Source of the DNA: Prinsepia uniflora
Taxonomy: Eukaryota; Streptophyta; Magnoliopsida; Rosales; Rosaceae
Assembly: GCA_032719365.1 (NCBI GenBank)
Contig: CM064866.1
Location: 79,092,916 to 79,156,915 of the forward strand
Direction: 5' to 3'
Length of the DNA: 64,000 nucleotides
Shown: one piece after another, positions 1 to 12,700 of the stretch
How the letters are laid out: each line of letters opens with the position of its first letter
Numbering within the stretch: position 1 is the stretch's first letter
Position numbers and translations under genes: made by a program
Notes under the pieces: model-generated
Told to the model about the DNA's origin: nothing
What the model saw: the letters and a program-made list of their open reading frames with translations, nothing else
Database searches by the model: none

Positions 1-1092
1 GAACACCGTCCACTGTGCAACCATGGAGTTTCATCGATCTCAGCCGGTTTCCTTCAATTGATGATCCCAGAAGCATCGTGGGATCATGAGAAATCATTTC
101 CCCACAACAATTGAGTCAATCACAGCCCCAAACTCCACGACTCAGCCTCGATTTCTTCCTCTGTCACCAAGCTCGATCAGAGCCAAAACGGCACCAATCC
201 TTCTCGTTTTTGATGTGGATCGACTCGTCACAACCTCAGGAAGATGTTTGTAACCTCCAATTCGATCATCACAGCCCAATTCCCAGTATTCAAATTTTCC
301 CCCCAATTTTCCCGAAATCCAAAATCCAAAATTCGACACCCTCACAACCCCTCGTGTTTCCCCATTAATTCAATCATCATAGTCTCCCATTTTCTCACAA
401 GAACAGCAGAAGAAGGGAGCCAATTCTCCCAATTCATACTCTCCCTAAATCATGCACGGTTTGAAAGAAAAACAAAGGAAAAGGAAGGATAATGGTGGAT
501 AAGGAATGATGATGTTGTAATGATGGTGTTGGGAGGGAAACATGGAGCTGGAAACAAGGGATGGGTGACACTTGTCACTCATCCGGATGTGCACAGTCAA
601 CGGTCACTATTCATTATTATATTATTATTTTAATCCCGGCCTCGGTTCGTTAGTTCGTTTCCTTGACCATAACGTCGTCGTCGGATCTCCGATTTCGGCA
701 TGCCGCCTGTCGTTGGATTCGTATCGACGATACCTACGTAACGGTCCTTGGCCCTCGCCCATCGGACCTCCCGATCAAAAAGTCAACATTTGGCCCCTAA
801 TAAGCCAAATTACCAAAATACCCCTCAACTTCCGAACACCATAACTTTCTCTACGAATGTCGGAATCGAACGTGCCGCCTGTCTATGAACTCGTGACGTC
901 CCGAACTACGTCACGGTCATCGGTCAAAGTCCATTTGACCGCCCGAACAAAAAGTCAACATTTTGCCCACGACTAGGGGCAAAACGGTCATTTTGCACAT
1001 TTTGTCCGATTCCGCCCTACTAACCACCGTTCAACCTCGCTAATCAAGATTAGTCACTAAACTAATCCCAGAATTCGGGACGGGTCGTTACA
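1..1092 (-). repeat. 3' LTR of LARD-like element (partial)
   Basis: This is the first 1092 bp, in element sense, of the downstream LTR. It begins TGTAACGACC at 1092 and is cut at the window edge. It matches 6265-7356 base for base apart from about nine substitutions. Small reading frames here recur identically in the other LTR copy and are not genes. Confidence 0.88.
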
Positions 1093-1107
1093 ATCTTCCC
1101 TCCTTAA
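1093..1107 (-). other. Polypurine tract of LARD-like element
   Basis: On the minus strand this purine-rich stretch (TTAAGGAGGGAAGAT) lies directly before the TGTAAC start of the 3' LTR, the standard position for plus-strand DNA priming. Just upstream is a stretch translating to FRGRN, a relic of the conserved pol 3' end in this chromovirus group. Confidence 0.75.
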
Positions 1108-4100
1108 TAAATTTCGTCCTCGAAATTCCAACCGATCTAAACTCAACGTACTTCCCTCCTTAAAAAGTTTCGCTCTCGAAACTCGATTACCCTGATTCCA
1201 CAAACACCCCGTGGAAAGTGGAATCGACCACACAACACGTGTACACCCGTACACCAACTAACCAGGTAAAACTTGTCTGCACTCTACGTACCACTAATAC
1301 TCAAAACGCAACGACTACATTCGACCCCGTCGAATGACTGAAACTACTTGTTTCGAATTTGACCCCACTTGTCAAATCAACCCTCTCGTTGATGCAACAA
1401 CTCGACGGTTCCTTTCCCACTCCCACTAGGAGTCAGCTGACCCCACTCAACAATCTATGTTGACACATCCTGACAAACTGTCACCACACAGTTGTTGTCA
1501 GTCGAAAACTGACACTAGACTCACTCGTGGCTACACATGCCACCAACGTACTTAACTTAGTAAACGATTACCGACCTTTCAAACGACCTGTGTGTAATTA
1601 AACACATCGGAATTACCATGACCCATTGCATAGTAATGTCCGGTCCACAACCAATCCCATGGTATCGGAACCAATCCGACTACCAACACGTTCACCAACA
1701 CACCTCGGGTATATCCCGTATACCGTAACTAGACATCACAAGTCTACAAGTATTGTACCTCGAACCATGTACGAAGTACACACATCTATCTAATGACCAG
1801 ACTACAACCACCTAGGTCATAGCCGAACGCGTTCCAATAATGGAGTACGTTTGCCCAATCCAGCATGAGACAAAACGAAACTCCACCCAACATCTAGTTC
1901 CAATTCCGAATCCAAATCCGCAATTTCGTAAGAAATCCCGGATCCAAACCCAGACATCACAGTTTAACTCATTTCCAAATCCGAATCCGAAATCATTATT
2001 CCGTAAGCTAGCATTTGGAACAACCATTCCGTACCCAAATCCGGAAATATACTTTCAAGTTTCAAAATCGAATCCTGAATCGTCACCCAGAAATTCGATT
2101 CCAAATCCCGAAATCTCATCACATGTACCAAGACACACCAAAACCAATTACCCGTTTGATACCTCCAATTGACTTCATAGGGAAGCCAATCCGACCTCCA
2201 CACGTCTAAGGTTGACAAAATTCGACTACATCGAAAACCTATTCACCTGAGTAGAATACCGTACGGGCCCCACTTCGAAAAGAAGTTCAATTCCGTCATT
2301 ACGACTCACATACCCAAGTTCGTATCGATCCTTGTCATTCCACCTAGGAAAACCAAGGATGATCCAAAATAATGACACCAATACTCATCCTACGTGGATG
2401 CGACAAAACTCACTGCACTCACCACGCCATGTACCCCAACATCGTCTGCCACCAACCAGAAAATGAAACATCTCGTTTACCTAATTCCGAACACGTAGTT
2501 CCTCCTAAGGACCTCACAACACACACGGGCTCACCAACCAATACACGCTCAACGTACTGGTAACTACAGTCAACGTCTGCCAGGGCAGAAAGCAAGAAGT
2601 CAACCCCAATGACTTCGGAATACCAATCACCAAAAACGAGCATCACTCTCGTTCCCCAATCACAACTCTCCTCGACACTAAGGTTCCAACCATGTTGGAA
2701 ACAGACATGCTCCCAACAAGACGTCAAGTCCAACCGCTAGACTTCCTACCTCCTCAATTCACTTGGACAACCCCGTGTCCACAATCAATCCGTTATTGTT
2801 CCGTTCGCACATCCCGACCTTTACCGGTTCGACACTCGGTTTCCCAAGTTCTCAATTACAAATTCCTACCTTTATACCACTAATGGTTTTCCTCGTCTTT
2901 TCCAGTTTTAATCATTTCCACGTACATTTTAGGGATATTTAAAAACATAAAATCGCACAAATTTTGGAGTTGCCAACAACTCCCCCAAATCCACCAATTA
3001 TCATGACGTAGGGGACGTCATCCCAAGATTACTCAAGTCTCAATTATACCCTTTTTAATCCACTCCTTACTGGTTATCTCACCACTATTGGAACTTATCC
3101 CAACACAGCACAATCTTAACTGGATCCCATCCAGTCCATCCCTCAACCACTACCGAATCTCAAAGACCGAACATATGTTCATCATGACGGAGTCACACCC
3201 CAATTTGTGGCTCATCGTCAACACCATTACCGACACTAGCACCAGCGCTAGTACCAGCACCAACACTCTATCAACAACACTAGTATCAGCACACAGGCAT
3301 CCATACTAGCATCAGCACAAAAGTACCAACCCCGCAAACATCCATACTGCACACCGTGTGCAAATACGACAACCCTGGATCTCCGTTCATACGGAACGAC
3401 GATCCCGTACCTCACGACTATGGGTACCACTATTCTGACAATCCACATCAGGAAAATGAACGTTCCCTGAACGTCCCCAAGTATTATGACCACACTGATT
3501 ACCCTTGATAGCCAGTCATCTCCATATGACTACCGACTAACTGTCATTGCTATCGAGATCCGCATCCACACATCACACCAATACCCGATCCAACACGGGA
3601 TTCCACAATTTATCTCAGAACCGTATCCGTAAATCGAATCTCATAGTTCAGCCTAGACTCACCAGAGCCATCCACATGGTCATTCATGACCTCAGCCACT
3701 CGTCGCAGCACAAGTTCTCATCCACTAACCACAATTAAGGTTTACCTTTTAACACTAGGGTTCCACAATCACACCCTATGGTTCAACCGAACCAAACAGT
3801 TTTCCGTAATATAAAATCCACAACCTGACCGACCCCGCGGTCTAGACATCGAATAGACGTCAGATCCAATCCTACCATCCCATCAACGTGGGTTCCACCA
3901 CTAGGTCATCGGCCAACTCCGATGAACCAACATCCCTCACACTAGAAACCACCACAAGGGTTCACATTTTAGACCATTACTCACATGAGGTTCCCCGAAC
4001 CTGGCTGCACCTAGCAGCACAACAATCCAATATCTCATGACCGAACCGACGGTCCCACTATACCAGTTCACCCCAATCAACCCCGCTTGGGTCGAATCAC

Positions 4101-4235
4101 ATTAACGCACGGCGTATCGGGCCAATCGCACTCCATCCACTATCCAAACCCAAACACTATCTATCAGGTTGATAACGAATTGCAGCCCAAAGAGACATCA
4201 CACCCTCGACCTGCGCGCACAAATAGAGCAACCGT
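1108..4235 (-). other. Non-coding internal region of LARD-like element
   Basis: About 3.1 kb between polypurine tract and primer site. No retroviral-type domain is visible in any frame. It holds low-complexity stretches, for example repeated CCGAATCC/AAATCCG motifs at about 1880-2130 and CACCAG/TAGCAC repeats at about 3235-3320. I see no real gene. Confidence 0.7.
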
Positions 4236-4247
4236 GCTCTGATACCA
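4236..4247 (-). other. Primer-binding site (initiator tRNA-Met type)
   Basis: The minus strand reads TGGTATCAGAGC, the usual plant retrotransposon primer site complementary to the 3' end of initiator tRNA-Met. It lies three bases inside the TGACAGG boundary of the right LTR at 4251. Confidence 0.9.
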
Positions 4248-4434
4248 AGTTGACAGGACCCATCCCAATCCCCCCGGGATTACCATGGAATGTGCCCTGC
4301 TCCCGTCCAACAAGGGGTGTCAGACAAAGGATGACCAAGAGCCACTGCCCAAACAGGGCATCTAGAGTGCGCAAGGATCGATGGAGGAGATGTGCAATGT
4401 CCCAGTCTCTGCTGCAATCGCATCTGTGATCAAC

Positions 4435-5558
4435 CTGAAGGGCATTAAAACCAAAAGCTGTGAGTGGACAAAAACCAGTAAGTTCATCAAATACATTTAT
4501 AAGACATTTATGCCCTCCAATAAAAACGTATGCATGCCACAAAAACCAGTAACCAAAACGTTTGCTCAACCGAGCCCTTAGGGCCTTAGCCCAAAAACCG
4601 TTAACCAAAAACCAAGTGTGGGAACTCAGCCCAAAACCGTGGAATACCACCACCATACATATACGACCATGTGGGTCACCACCCACTACCATAAATGAAC
4701 ATTAATTCATTAAAATCACACAATCATAAATCCACCCGGAAAGCCATTTCATTAATTCGTATTTTACCATTACCATCACCAGCATCCCTGATGCTAGACA
4801 TCCCTGACGTCATGTCTCACGGTTTCACAAGCTACGCGTGCTGCCCGGGGTCTCTCCGGGTCCATATATCCGACATCCCTGATGTCTGACGTCCCAGACG
4901 TCAATCATAGCAATCCTGCTCCTGAGTCATCATACGGTCCGGCTGCTCCGTATGGTGACCCTTCACAGGCAATGCACCGTGACTTCCCCAGTGTCCCAGA
5001 CATCTGGAGGAGACCATCATATATCCATGTGTAAAGATGGTATATGGAAAAATAGTTTTATTAACTCATTTCACAACATCACAATGGGCCCTGCCCGAAT
5101 TTTCCATAAAACAACACATTTCCATTTAGGGTCCCTGACCCGAAACCACATTTATTAAATATAGGGCCCCTGACCCGAAATCATCATTTTAATCCAACTG
5201 GGTCTCGGCCCGATTTTATACCAACTGGGCCCCTGGCCCGATTTCATTAACCAACTGGGCCCCCGGCCCGATTCTCAAATGGACTCCAAGTCCGAAATTT
5301 CCAAAACAAGTGGGCCTCAAGCCCGAGTTCATCTTTCCAATATAAAAAACCATTTTATCATAATATTTATTTAACCACAAGCATGCAAAACCACAAATAA
5401 ACCGTTAATCCCGATACACGTGAAATACGGAAAATACCTCGAAATACGTACAACATACCCAAAATCAATACTCACAAATACCATCATAGAAATCATGTAT
5501 ATAAACCATATAACACATTTAAGCATGCATAGGATTTATAAAACCAAAGTCCACTCAC
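4435..5558 (-). other. Predicted leader intron within LARD LTR
   Basis: In element sense there is a donor CT/GTGAGTGGAC at 5558. A branch-like GTCCACTCAC (4469-4460) is followed by a T-rich tract ending in CAG at 4437-4435. The donor side CTGTGAGTGGAC and the branch side GTCCACTCACAG are perfect 12-nt reverse complements. The same arrangement recurs in the other LTR families of this window. Splicing is inferred only. Confidence 0.5.
5129..5324. repeat. Array of 13-bp hairpins in LARD LTR
   Basis: Short inverted repeats with 3-nt loops recur every 25-45 bp: GGGTCcctGACCC (5129-5141), GGGCCcctGACCC (5164-5176), a GGGTC/GGCCC variant (5200-5211), GGGCCcctGGCCC (5227-5239), GGGCCcccGGCCC (5257-5269), GGACTccaAGTCC (5281-5293) and GGGCCtcaAGCCC (5312-5324). 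Arm sequence varies while pairing is largely kept. Confidence 0.75.
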
Positions 5559-7356
5559 AGACCGTTTTAACCGTGTGCCTCGATACGCGTGCCACCGGCC
5601 CTCCCGGGCCACACCACTATCACCGGGACTCCCAATCCTGTCCAAATCACATTAGAGGGTTACTAACCTCATCATTAACATCCTATCAAAGTCCCGTAAT
5701 TTTCCCGAATTTTTACTTATTTTTAAACTTAATTTAAAACCTTCGGACATCCCGAACAATATCGAGACGGTGTCTGATCGACACGAAACCAATTCCAAAA
5801 TGTCCGTTACATTAAATGGGACAGAAGTCATGTTGACCTCACCTCGAGATTCGTGTCTACGCGCCGCCATGCGCCGCCGTGAGTGGCTGCGCGTGAAACT
5901 CACGCGCCTGCTACAGTGTCACCAGCCCAACCCGTTTGTCTGGTAAACGGGTCCAATTCACCCGCGACACAACCCGGTTCCAATCCTGCCAATTCGATCC
6001 TAATTCCTTCAATTGATCAATCCATTAGCCTCGTTTTAAGTCCAATTATAAGTCTGTAAACTCAATTACACAAATCCTTACCCAGATTCCCTCGATTTGA
6101 TGATGATCCACGAAGAACACCCGGTCACTGTTCAATCATGGGATTCCTTCAATCTCGATTGATTTCCCTAAATTGGTTCAACCAGAAGCATCAGTGGACC
6201 ACGAGGAACAATTCCCCCACATCAATTTCGTCGTTTGATCAGTAAATGATCACGACTCAAGTATGAACACCGTCCACTGTGCAACCATGGAGTTTCATCG
6301 ATCTCAGCCGGTTTCCTTCAATTGATGATCCCAGAAGCATCGTGGGATCATGAGAAATCATTTCCCCACAACAATTGAGTCAATCACAGCCCCAAACTCC
6401 ACGACTCAGCCTCGATTTCTTCCTCTGTCACCAAGCTCGATCAGAGCCAAAACGGCACCAATCCTTCTCGTTTTTGATGTGGATCGACTCGTCACAACCT
6501 CAGGAAGATGTTTGTAACCTCCAATTCGATCATCACAGCCCAATTCCCAGTATTCGAATTTTCCCCCCAATTTTCCCGAAATCCAAAATCCAAAATTCGA
6601 CACCCTCACAACCCCTCGTGTTTCCCCGTTAATTCAATCATCATAGTCTCCCATTTTCTCACAAGAACAGCAGAAGAAGGGAGCCAATTCTCCAAATTCA
6701 TACTCTCCCTAAATCATGCACAGTTTGAAAGAAAAACAAAGGAAAATGAAGGATAATGGTGGATAAGGAATGATGATGTTGTAATGATGGTGTTGGGAGG
6801 GAAACATGGAGCTGGAAACAAGGGATGGGTGACACTTGTCACTCATCCGGATGCGCACAGTCAACGGTCACTATTCATTATTATATTATTATTTTAATTC
6901 CGGCCTCGGTTCGTTAGTTCGTTTCCTTGACCATAACGTCGTCGTCGGATCTCCGATTTCGGCATGCCGCCTGTCGTTGGATTCGTATCGACGATACCTA
7001 CGTAACGGTCCTTGGCCCTCGCCCATCGGACCTCCCGATCAAAAAGTCAACATTTGGCCCCTAATAAGCCAAATTACCAAAATACCCCTCAACTTCCGAA
7101 CACCATAACTTTCTCTACGAATGTCGGAATCGAACGTGCCGCCTGTCTATGAACTCGTGACGTCCCGAACTACGTCACGGTCATCGGTCAAAGTCCATTT
7201 GACCGCCCGAACAAAAAGTCAACATTTTGCCCACGACCAGGGGCAAAACGGTCATTTTGCACATTTTGTCCGATTCCGCCCTACTAACCACCGTTCAACC
7301 TCGCTAATCAAGATTAGTCACTAAACTAATCCCGGAATTCGGGACGGGTCGTTACA

Positions 7357-7566
7357 GCAGTCATTAATGAACTTTGAGTATCCTTCGATAAGAATATCAG
7401 CGTAGCCTATCCTACTAGCTAGCAAAAGGTCTTCGCACAAAGTAATTCCTTCAGTGACAGTCACTTCTGACGATCCTATAGGGCTAGAACCAACCACAAA
7501 AGGGCTACCAATCATATCTCCTATGACGGAAGCCCGAAGAACTAACTGATGTGCTTTCATTTCCAC
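7357..7566 (-). pseudogene. RNase H-like (RVT_3-type) remnant interrupted by LARD insertion
   Basis: The minus-strand frame translates to about 70 residues. The part reading TEGITLCEDLLLASRIG, followed by ILIEGYSKFIND, resembles the AEALALREGL...VVVEGDS pattern of plant RNase H-like domains derived from non-LTR retroelements. The frame runs directly into the LTR terminus at 7356, so the LARD-like element appears to have inserted into it. The part beyond lies outside the window. The match is made by eye and is weak. It could be chance coding potential. Confidence 0.35.
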
Positions 7567-8289
7567 GGTATTGGTTTACAAAAATGACCAGGAGGTTGAG
7601 TAGATTGGTTTCAAACTTTCAACAGAATTCAGTTCTATATTTCTATCACTCACAGCTTTTTCTACTTGAGTGAAATCGTGAAAAAGAATTCACGTTAATG
7701 ACTCAAATATAAAATATAACTTTTATAAAAAAAAAAAGGCCAAAATTTGACCGTCAAATTCATATGAAAACTTTCAAAAATAGCCAGTCAACATAATATG
7801 CATTCAAGTTTCGAATTCGGAGCAACTAGCATTAGTTCTATTTTAAGCAGGAAAAAAACACAACGTAAAAAATTGTCATCTCAAAAGCCCACAGTGCACA
7901 AAATGAAAGCAAACTCTTTTCTAACCACACCTGCACTTGCAATTCATTATCCATAGTCCACACAGCAACACGCCAACAACTTTTGTGCCCCTAAATTTTG
8001 AGAAACACAAAGAGGCTGACTAACAAACACAGAACTCCACAATCACAGATGGTCAATTCATCATACATTTACCAAGGCGCATCAGAGCCCACGCTGCAAG
8101 CAAAACACCAAATAAACATGCCCGCACGTGTACCAAACAAAACAACATAAGAACACACAGATATAGGCAAATTCCAGATAGATCATCTAAAGGATGGTTG
8201 ATATAAGTAGCCTAAACCACACACTAATATTTCAACATTTTGTTACACAAGAATAAGAGATGGAAGATTTGGTTTTGCATCAATGCCGG
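7567..8289. other. Intergenic, 3' flank of the GBP-like gene
   Basis: AT-rich sequence with no supported gene. The part nearest 8290 is presumably the 3' UTR of the GBP-like gene. Confidence 0.5.
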
Positions 8290-9696
8290 TCACAACTTCC
8301 GAAGCACACATTCCTCGTACAGATCAAGCCATTCTCTTTTTGTAGCACCGGCTCTCATCTCTAGCACTCGGGCACCAAAACTGTGCTTTGTCAGTTCTTG
8401 CTTAAGTTTCGTGATTGTGAACTTCCTGTAGTCTTCCGAATTGGTTTGCTGGCTCCGGCTATCCTCATCTCCCTTGAACACTGAGCCACCATCATCTGCT
8501 GGTGTGTGCTTTAGAGGACTCGTTGTACTTCTTGTTCTCTTATTTACTCTTAGAATCCGGTCACTCGTCTCCATGTCTTGAGCAGAGTCCATTCCCATTT
8601 CGTAGTCATCTACCCTTGAGCGTTTCCCATGGGAAGCAGTCTTTAGCTTGCTATCCAATGCTGTTTCATTGAGCCGAACAGAAGTCAGCTCTTGCTGGAG
8701 TGTGTCAAGTTTGGCTTGTGCAGCTTGTAGCTGGAGAGAGAGGAAGTCTGCCCTATTGTTTGCATCTGCATGTGCTGCACGCTCACTGTCCAGAAGGCCC
8801 TGAAGGACATGAACAGTACTAGTTCTCTGCTCATTGTTCGATTTTAAAAGTGATTCTATTTCTCTCTCTCTTTCTTCAACTCTTGCCTCCAGCATAGCAA
8901 CTTTTGAATGCGCTCCCCTCTCTGATACACGAATGTTCTCTAATTCATTGTCCAAGTCTCTCTTTTCCCTTTGCAAAGTTTCAATTTGCCTCTCTGCCCT
9001 CTCAATTTGCGCCAATCTTTCCATTGCCAACTTCTGCATCTCACTTTTTTCCTTCTGAGCAATATCTGCTTGAGCTCGTGCTTTATCAGCAATATCAGTA
9101 GCTCTTGTGGCTTCTTTTTCAGCAATTTTACACCTTTCTTGGACTTCGTCAAATCTTCTTATGTCTGATTCATACTTCTGCTCCAGATAGATCTTCTCCT
9201 GCTCCAGTATCTTTTTCTCTCTCTCAAACGAGTGGGCCTTCGCATTTGCAGCTTCCAACTTTTGGCCTAACTCCTTGATTTCAAGCTTCATTGATGATAT
9301 TTCAGCATCATAACTATCTATTTTCGATTTGGCAGCCTGCGAAGAATGTGTAACAGTCCAGTATCACTATTGATAGATAGATACATACAGTAAAAACAGA
9401 AAAACCAGACAAGAAAAACAACTAAGGATGCTTCTTGATCCAAATTTCAATCATTTCCATAGACGGGGAGAAAGAGAGAGAGAACATATACAAAAGATTC
9501 TTCGAAAGTGTGAATTTTCACACTTACCTTCAATTCTAATTTAAGCGTTGTCAAGCACTGCTCAGCATGTTCAATCTTTGCCGTCTTTTCCTTTATTTCT
9601 TCTTCCTAAACATTTAAAACAAGGAAACAAATCAGAACCCCGATAGAAAAGTAAAGAATTGGAGTTTGCACTTGAACATATGTGCTTGTGTGTCTC

Positions 9697-9771
<75 letters not shown>

Positions 9772-12700
9772 ACCTTCTCAGCCAAAATACTATTGAATTC
9801 CTCCCTCAAAGCATCTTCTCTCCTTTGTGTCTCCTTAGTTGAACGTTCTTGGACAATTGCAGCCTTCTCTAGAGCAGCTTTTGCTTCTCTAAAAGCAATG
9901 TCATACTTGCGTTTCCACTCCTCAGCCTCCTCTTGAGCAGAATGAGCTTGTTCCCGAGCAGCAGCTAGCCTTGCTTCATTAGCACTGCATCGGGACTTTA
10001 GAGTTGCAATTTCAGAACTTGCTTGGTCTTCCTCAGCCTTCTGCTTTGATAGGATCTGTTCATATTTTCTCTTCCACTCTACGGATTCTTGCTTTGCAGA
10101 ATCCAAAGTTTTAAGTAAGCTAGCAGATCTCTCACGCTGTGAACTGTATTCACTCTGTAAGCTATTTACGCGGCCCAAATATTGATCAGCTAGCTTCTTC
10201 TGCTCATTGATAGCATTCTCATAACGCTTCTCATATTCAGACTTAGACTTCTCAAAAGACTCCAGTTGTTTCTCCCGTAAACTCAACTTATCCTCTAGTG
10301 AGCGGCATCTCAACATGAGGGCACTCTTCTCTGACCCAGCTTGGGCAATCTGTCTCTTGACAAGGTCAAGTAATGGACCTTCGTAACTGTGAATTTGGCA
10401 TTCAAAAGATATTAATACTCATCAATAAAAATATTAAAAATGGATAAAGACAATTCACCAACCTCCTTTGTAAGAACATGGTCAGTTTCTGCCATTTTGA
10501 TGGTCCGTGACTTGCTGCTTCATATTCTGATAGAAGACCATCAAGAACCTAGAAAAAAACACACAATTCAAAAACCACCAATTAAAAATTTAAAAGCCAG
10601 CAGCAGCAACCCACTGTTGCTTACCTTCAGAACATTATCAAGATTAGCATCACTGGCATGGCAAGCTGTTCTCAGCTTCCTTTCCATGCTTTGTATGGTA
10701 TTAGCACATCGCAACTCTGCCTCCATATATGCTTTCTTTTTACAATCCTGCGTGGGTAGCCAATTTAAACAAATAAGACCAGTGTACGAGAGGAACTAGT
10801 AAGATAGACACTGCATAGATACGTATTATGTGAGCTACAATCACAAAACAATTAACAATAAAAAAGAACTAAACAGAGGGAAGAACACCTGGCCAAACCC
10901 CATTAATTGTACGAAGGCATAATTTACCCTGCTCTTTTCCTTTAGTTAATAGGATGCACCCAAAAAGAAAAATCCTTACCCTGCTCTTTTCTTTAAAGAA
11001 AAATCTTTAAAAAAGTTACAATCAACACCTGGATGACTATGGAAAGTGAGGATGAATATGCAGTATCCACTATATGCATGTGTGTTGGTGCACCTGTGTC
11101 GAGCCGCATCTAAGTTTAGTAGTGGCTGATGTCAATTAGAAGAACTTGTTTTGCCATTTGGTTCTAATGGTGTCCACACCCTACCAAAACTATAGTTTGT
11201 CAAATACCATACCTCAAACTCCTTTTTCAACTTTTTGTGGAGCTCCGCCTCGTATTTCTTCCTTGCTGAACCAACCCCCACAGCAGCATCATTAAATGCA
11301 GCCAATGATTTCTGAACTGCCTTTTCATGTGCTTCCCTGAATGCAGCCTACAACATCTGGAATTAGAAAACAGTATAACCATATAATATAAAGGCATAAT
11401 GCACAACTTACTTCATCGGGATCTTCCGGACAGTGAAAAGCGGACTTATAGAACTCAAGCGCAGATTCATATGCTCTTCGGCACCCATCTTCTTCGACAC
11501 TCTGTATGTTTAAGATAAACAGAATCGCATGATGCCTCATATTTCACTTATCAGAGTAAACTCCTATCAACCCTCTAGTAAAGTATATAGTCTGAGATCC
11601 AAATGAAAATACATTATCCACTTCAACTTCTACTGTGTCTAGATGAGCCAGTATATATACACACACACACACATATTGTGTAAACTTAGAGAAACAGCAG
11701 AAATAAATTAACCAGAAGTAATATACGGCATCTAATTCCAGTTGGTTGATCAATCCCATTTTATACAGAACGACAATATTATCTCGGAAGGCTAATGATT
11801 CATAGCTTGAAAAAAAAAACTTAAAGGGAGACCAAAATAAACACAAACCTTCTTCGACACTCTGCATGTTAAGATAAACAGAATCGCATGATGCCTCATA
11901 TTTCACTTATCAGGGTAAACTCTTATCAACCCTCTAGTAAAGTATATAGTCTGAGATCCAAATGAAAATACATCATCCACTTCAACATCTACTGTGTCTA
12001 GATAAGACAGTGTATACACACACACACACACACACATATTGTGTAAACTTAGAGAGACAGCAGAAATAAATTAACCAGAAGTAAAACTGTAAGAGTAATA
12101 TATGGCATCTAATTCCAGTTGGTTGGTCAATTCCATTTTATACAGAACGAAAATATTATCTCGGAAGACCGATGATTCATAGCTTGATAAAGAAACAACT
12201 TGAAGGGAGATCAAAATAAACACAAACCTGCCATGAAGAGGATATAGTAGGCACCGCCCCTTTATTAAGAGCATCAAGATAAGACTGCGTAATACCAACT
12301 AGAACTGGACCAGTCATCATAGTTGCCCCAACCTGCTTGGGCCTCGTTCTTTCAAATACAAACTTTGTCAATGCATCTAGCCCAGATCTGAATTCAGGCC
12401 TTAATTTGTCCAACTGCAATATAAATACTCAAGCGCTTTAACACAACTAATATTTAATAAGAAAACTAAAAGCGTTGAGTTCATGACAAACAAGTGAGAA
12501 AAGAACGACAACAGTTAGTCACTGACCTGAATTTCATCAAGTCTCCGGAGATCCTCTTCTTTGTTCAAAGGCCGCACAAGGGTGAAGCATTCTCTATCTG
12601 GAAAAAGAGCTCGAATGGAGGCTCGTATCTGTATTGGTCATTCATATTGTCAAATAAGCACCTCCAAGCCCAACATATTCATGATAAAACAAACATGGAA

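Larger units (their letters stand above)
1..7356 (-). mobile_element. Non-autonomous LTR retrotransposon (LARD-like), truncated by window start
   Basis: Positions 1-1092 and 6265-7356 align without a gap at an offset of 6264, with about nine mismatches (roughly 0.8%), so these are the two LTRs of a young insertion. On the minus strand each begins TGTAACGACCCG. A tRNA-iMet-type primer site and a polypurine tract sit at the expected places. The 3.1 kb between the LTRs contains no gag, protease, RT or integrase reading frame, which fits the LARD class of long-LTR, non-coding elements. Such elements depend on an autonomous relative for mobilisation. LTR length and layout resemble the Del/Tekay chromovirus at 46939-60154, but the sequence is clearly diverged. 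The rest of the left LTR and its target duplication lie outside the window. Confidence 0.85.
4251..7356 (-). repeat. 5' LTR of LARD-like element (3106 bp)
   Basis: Complete LTR, TGTAAC to CTGTCA on the minus strand. The right boundary is set by the end of identity with 1092. The left boundary is set by the adjacent primer-binding site and by the TGACAGG terminus, which resembles the TGTCAGG terminus of the Gypsy element at 46939. It contains a predicted leader intron (4435-5558) and a hairpin array (5129-5324). Confidence 0.85.

Noticed and set aside
111..368. 85-codon frame repeated at 6375-6632
   Set aside because: Duplicate within the LARD LTRs; no domain and no codon bias.
4236..4252. 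tRNA-like sequence next to LTR boundaries (also 39625 and 57201)
   Set aside because: Only the 12-nt complement of the initiator tRNA-Met 3' end is present. These are primer-binding sites, not tRNA genes.
11544..11906. 120-codon frame resembling a second copy of GBPL exon 8
   Set aside because: Only 13 exon-like bases are duplicated at 11849-11861; the remainder is intron sequence.
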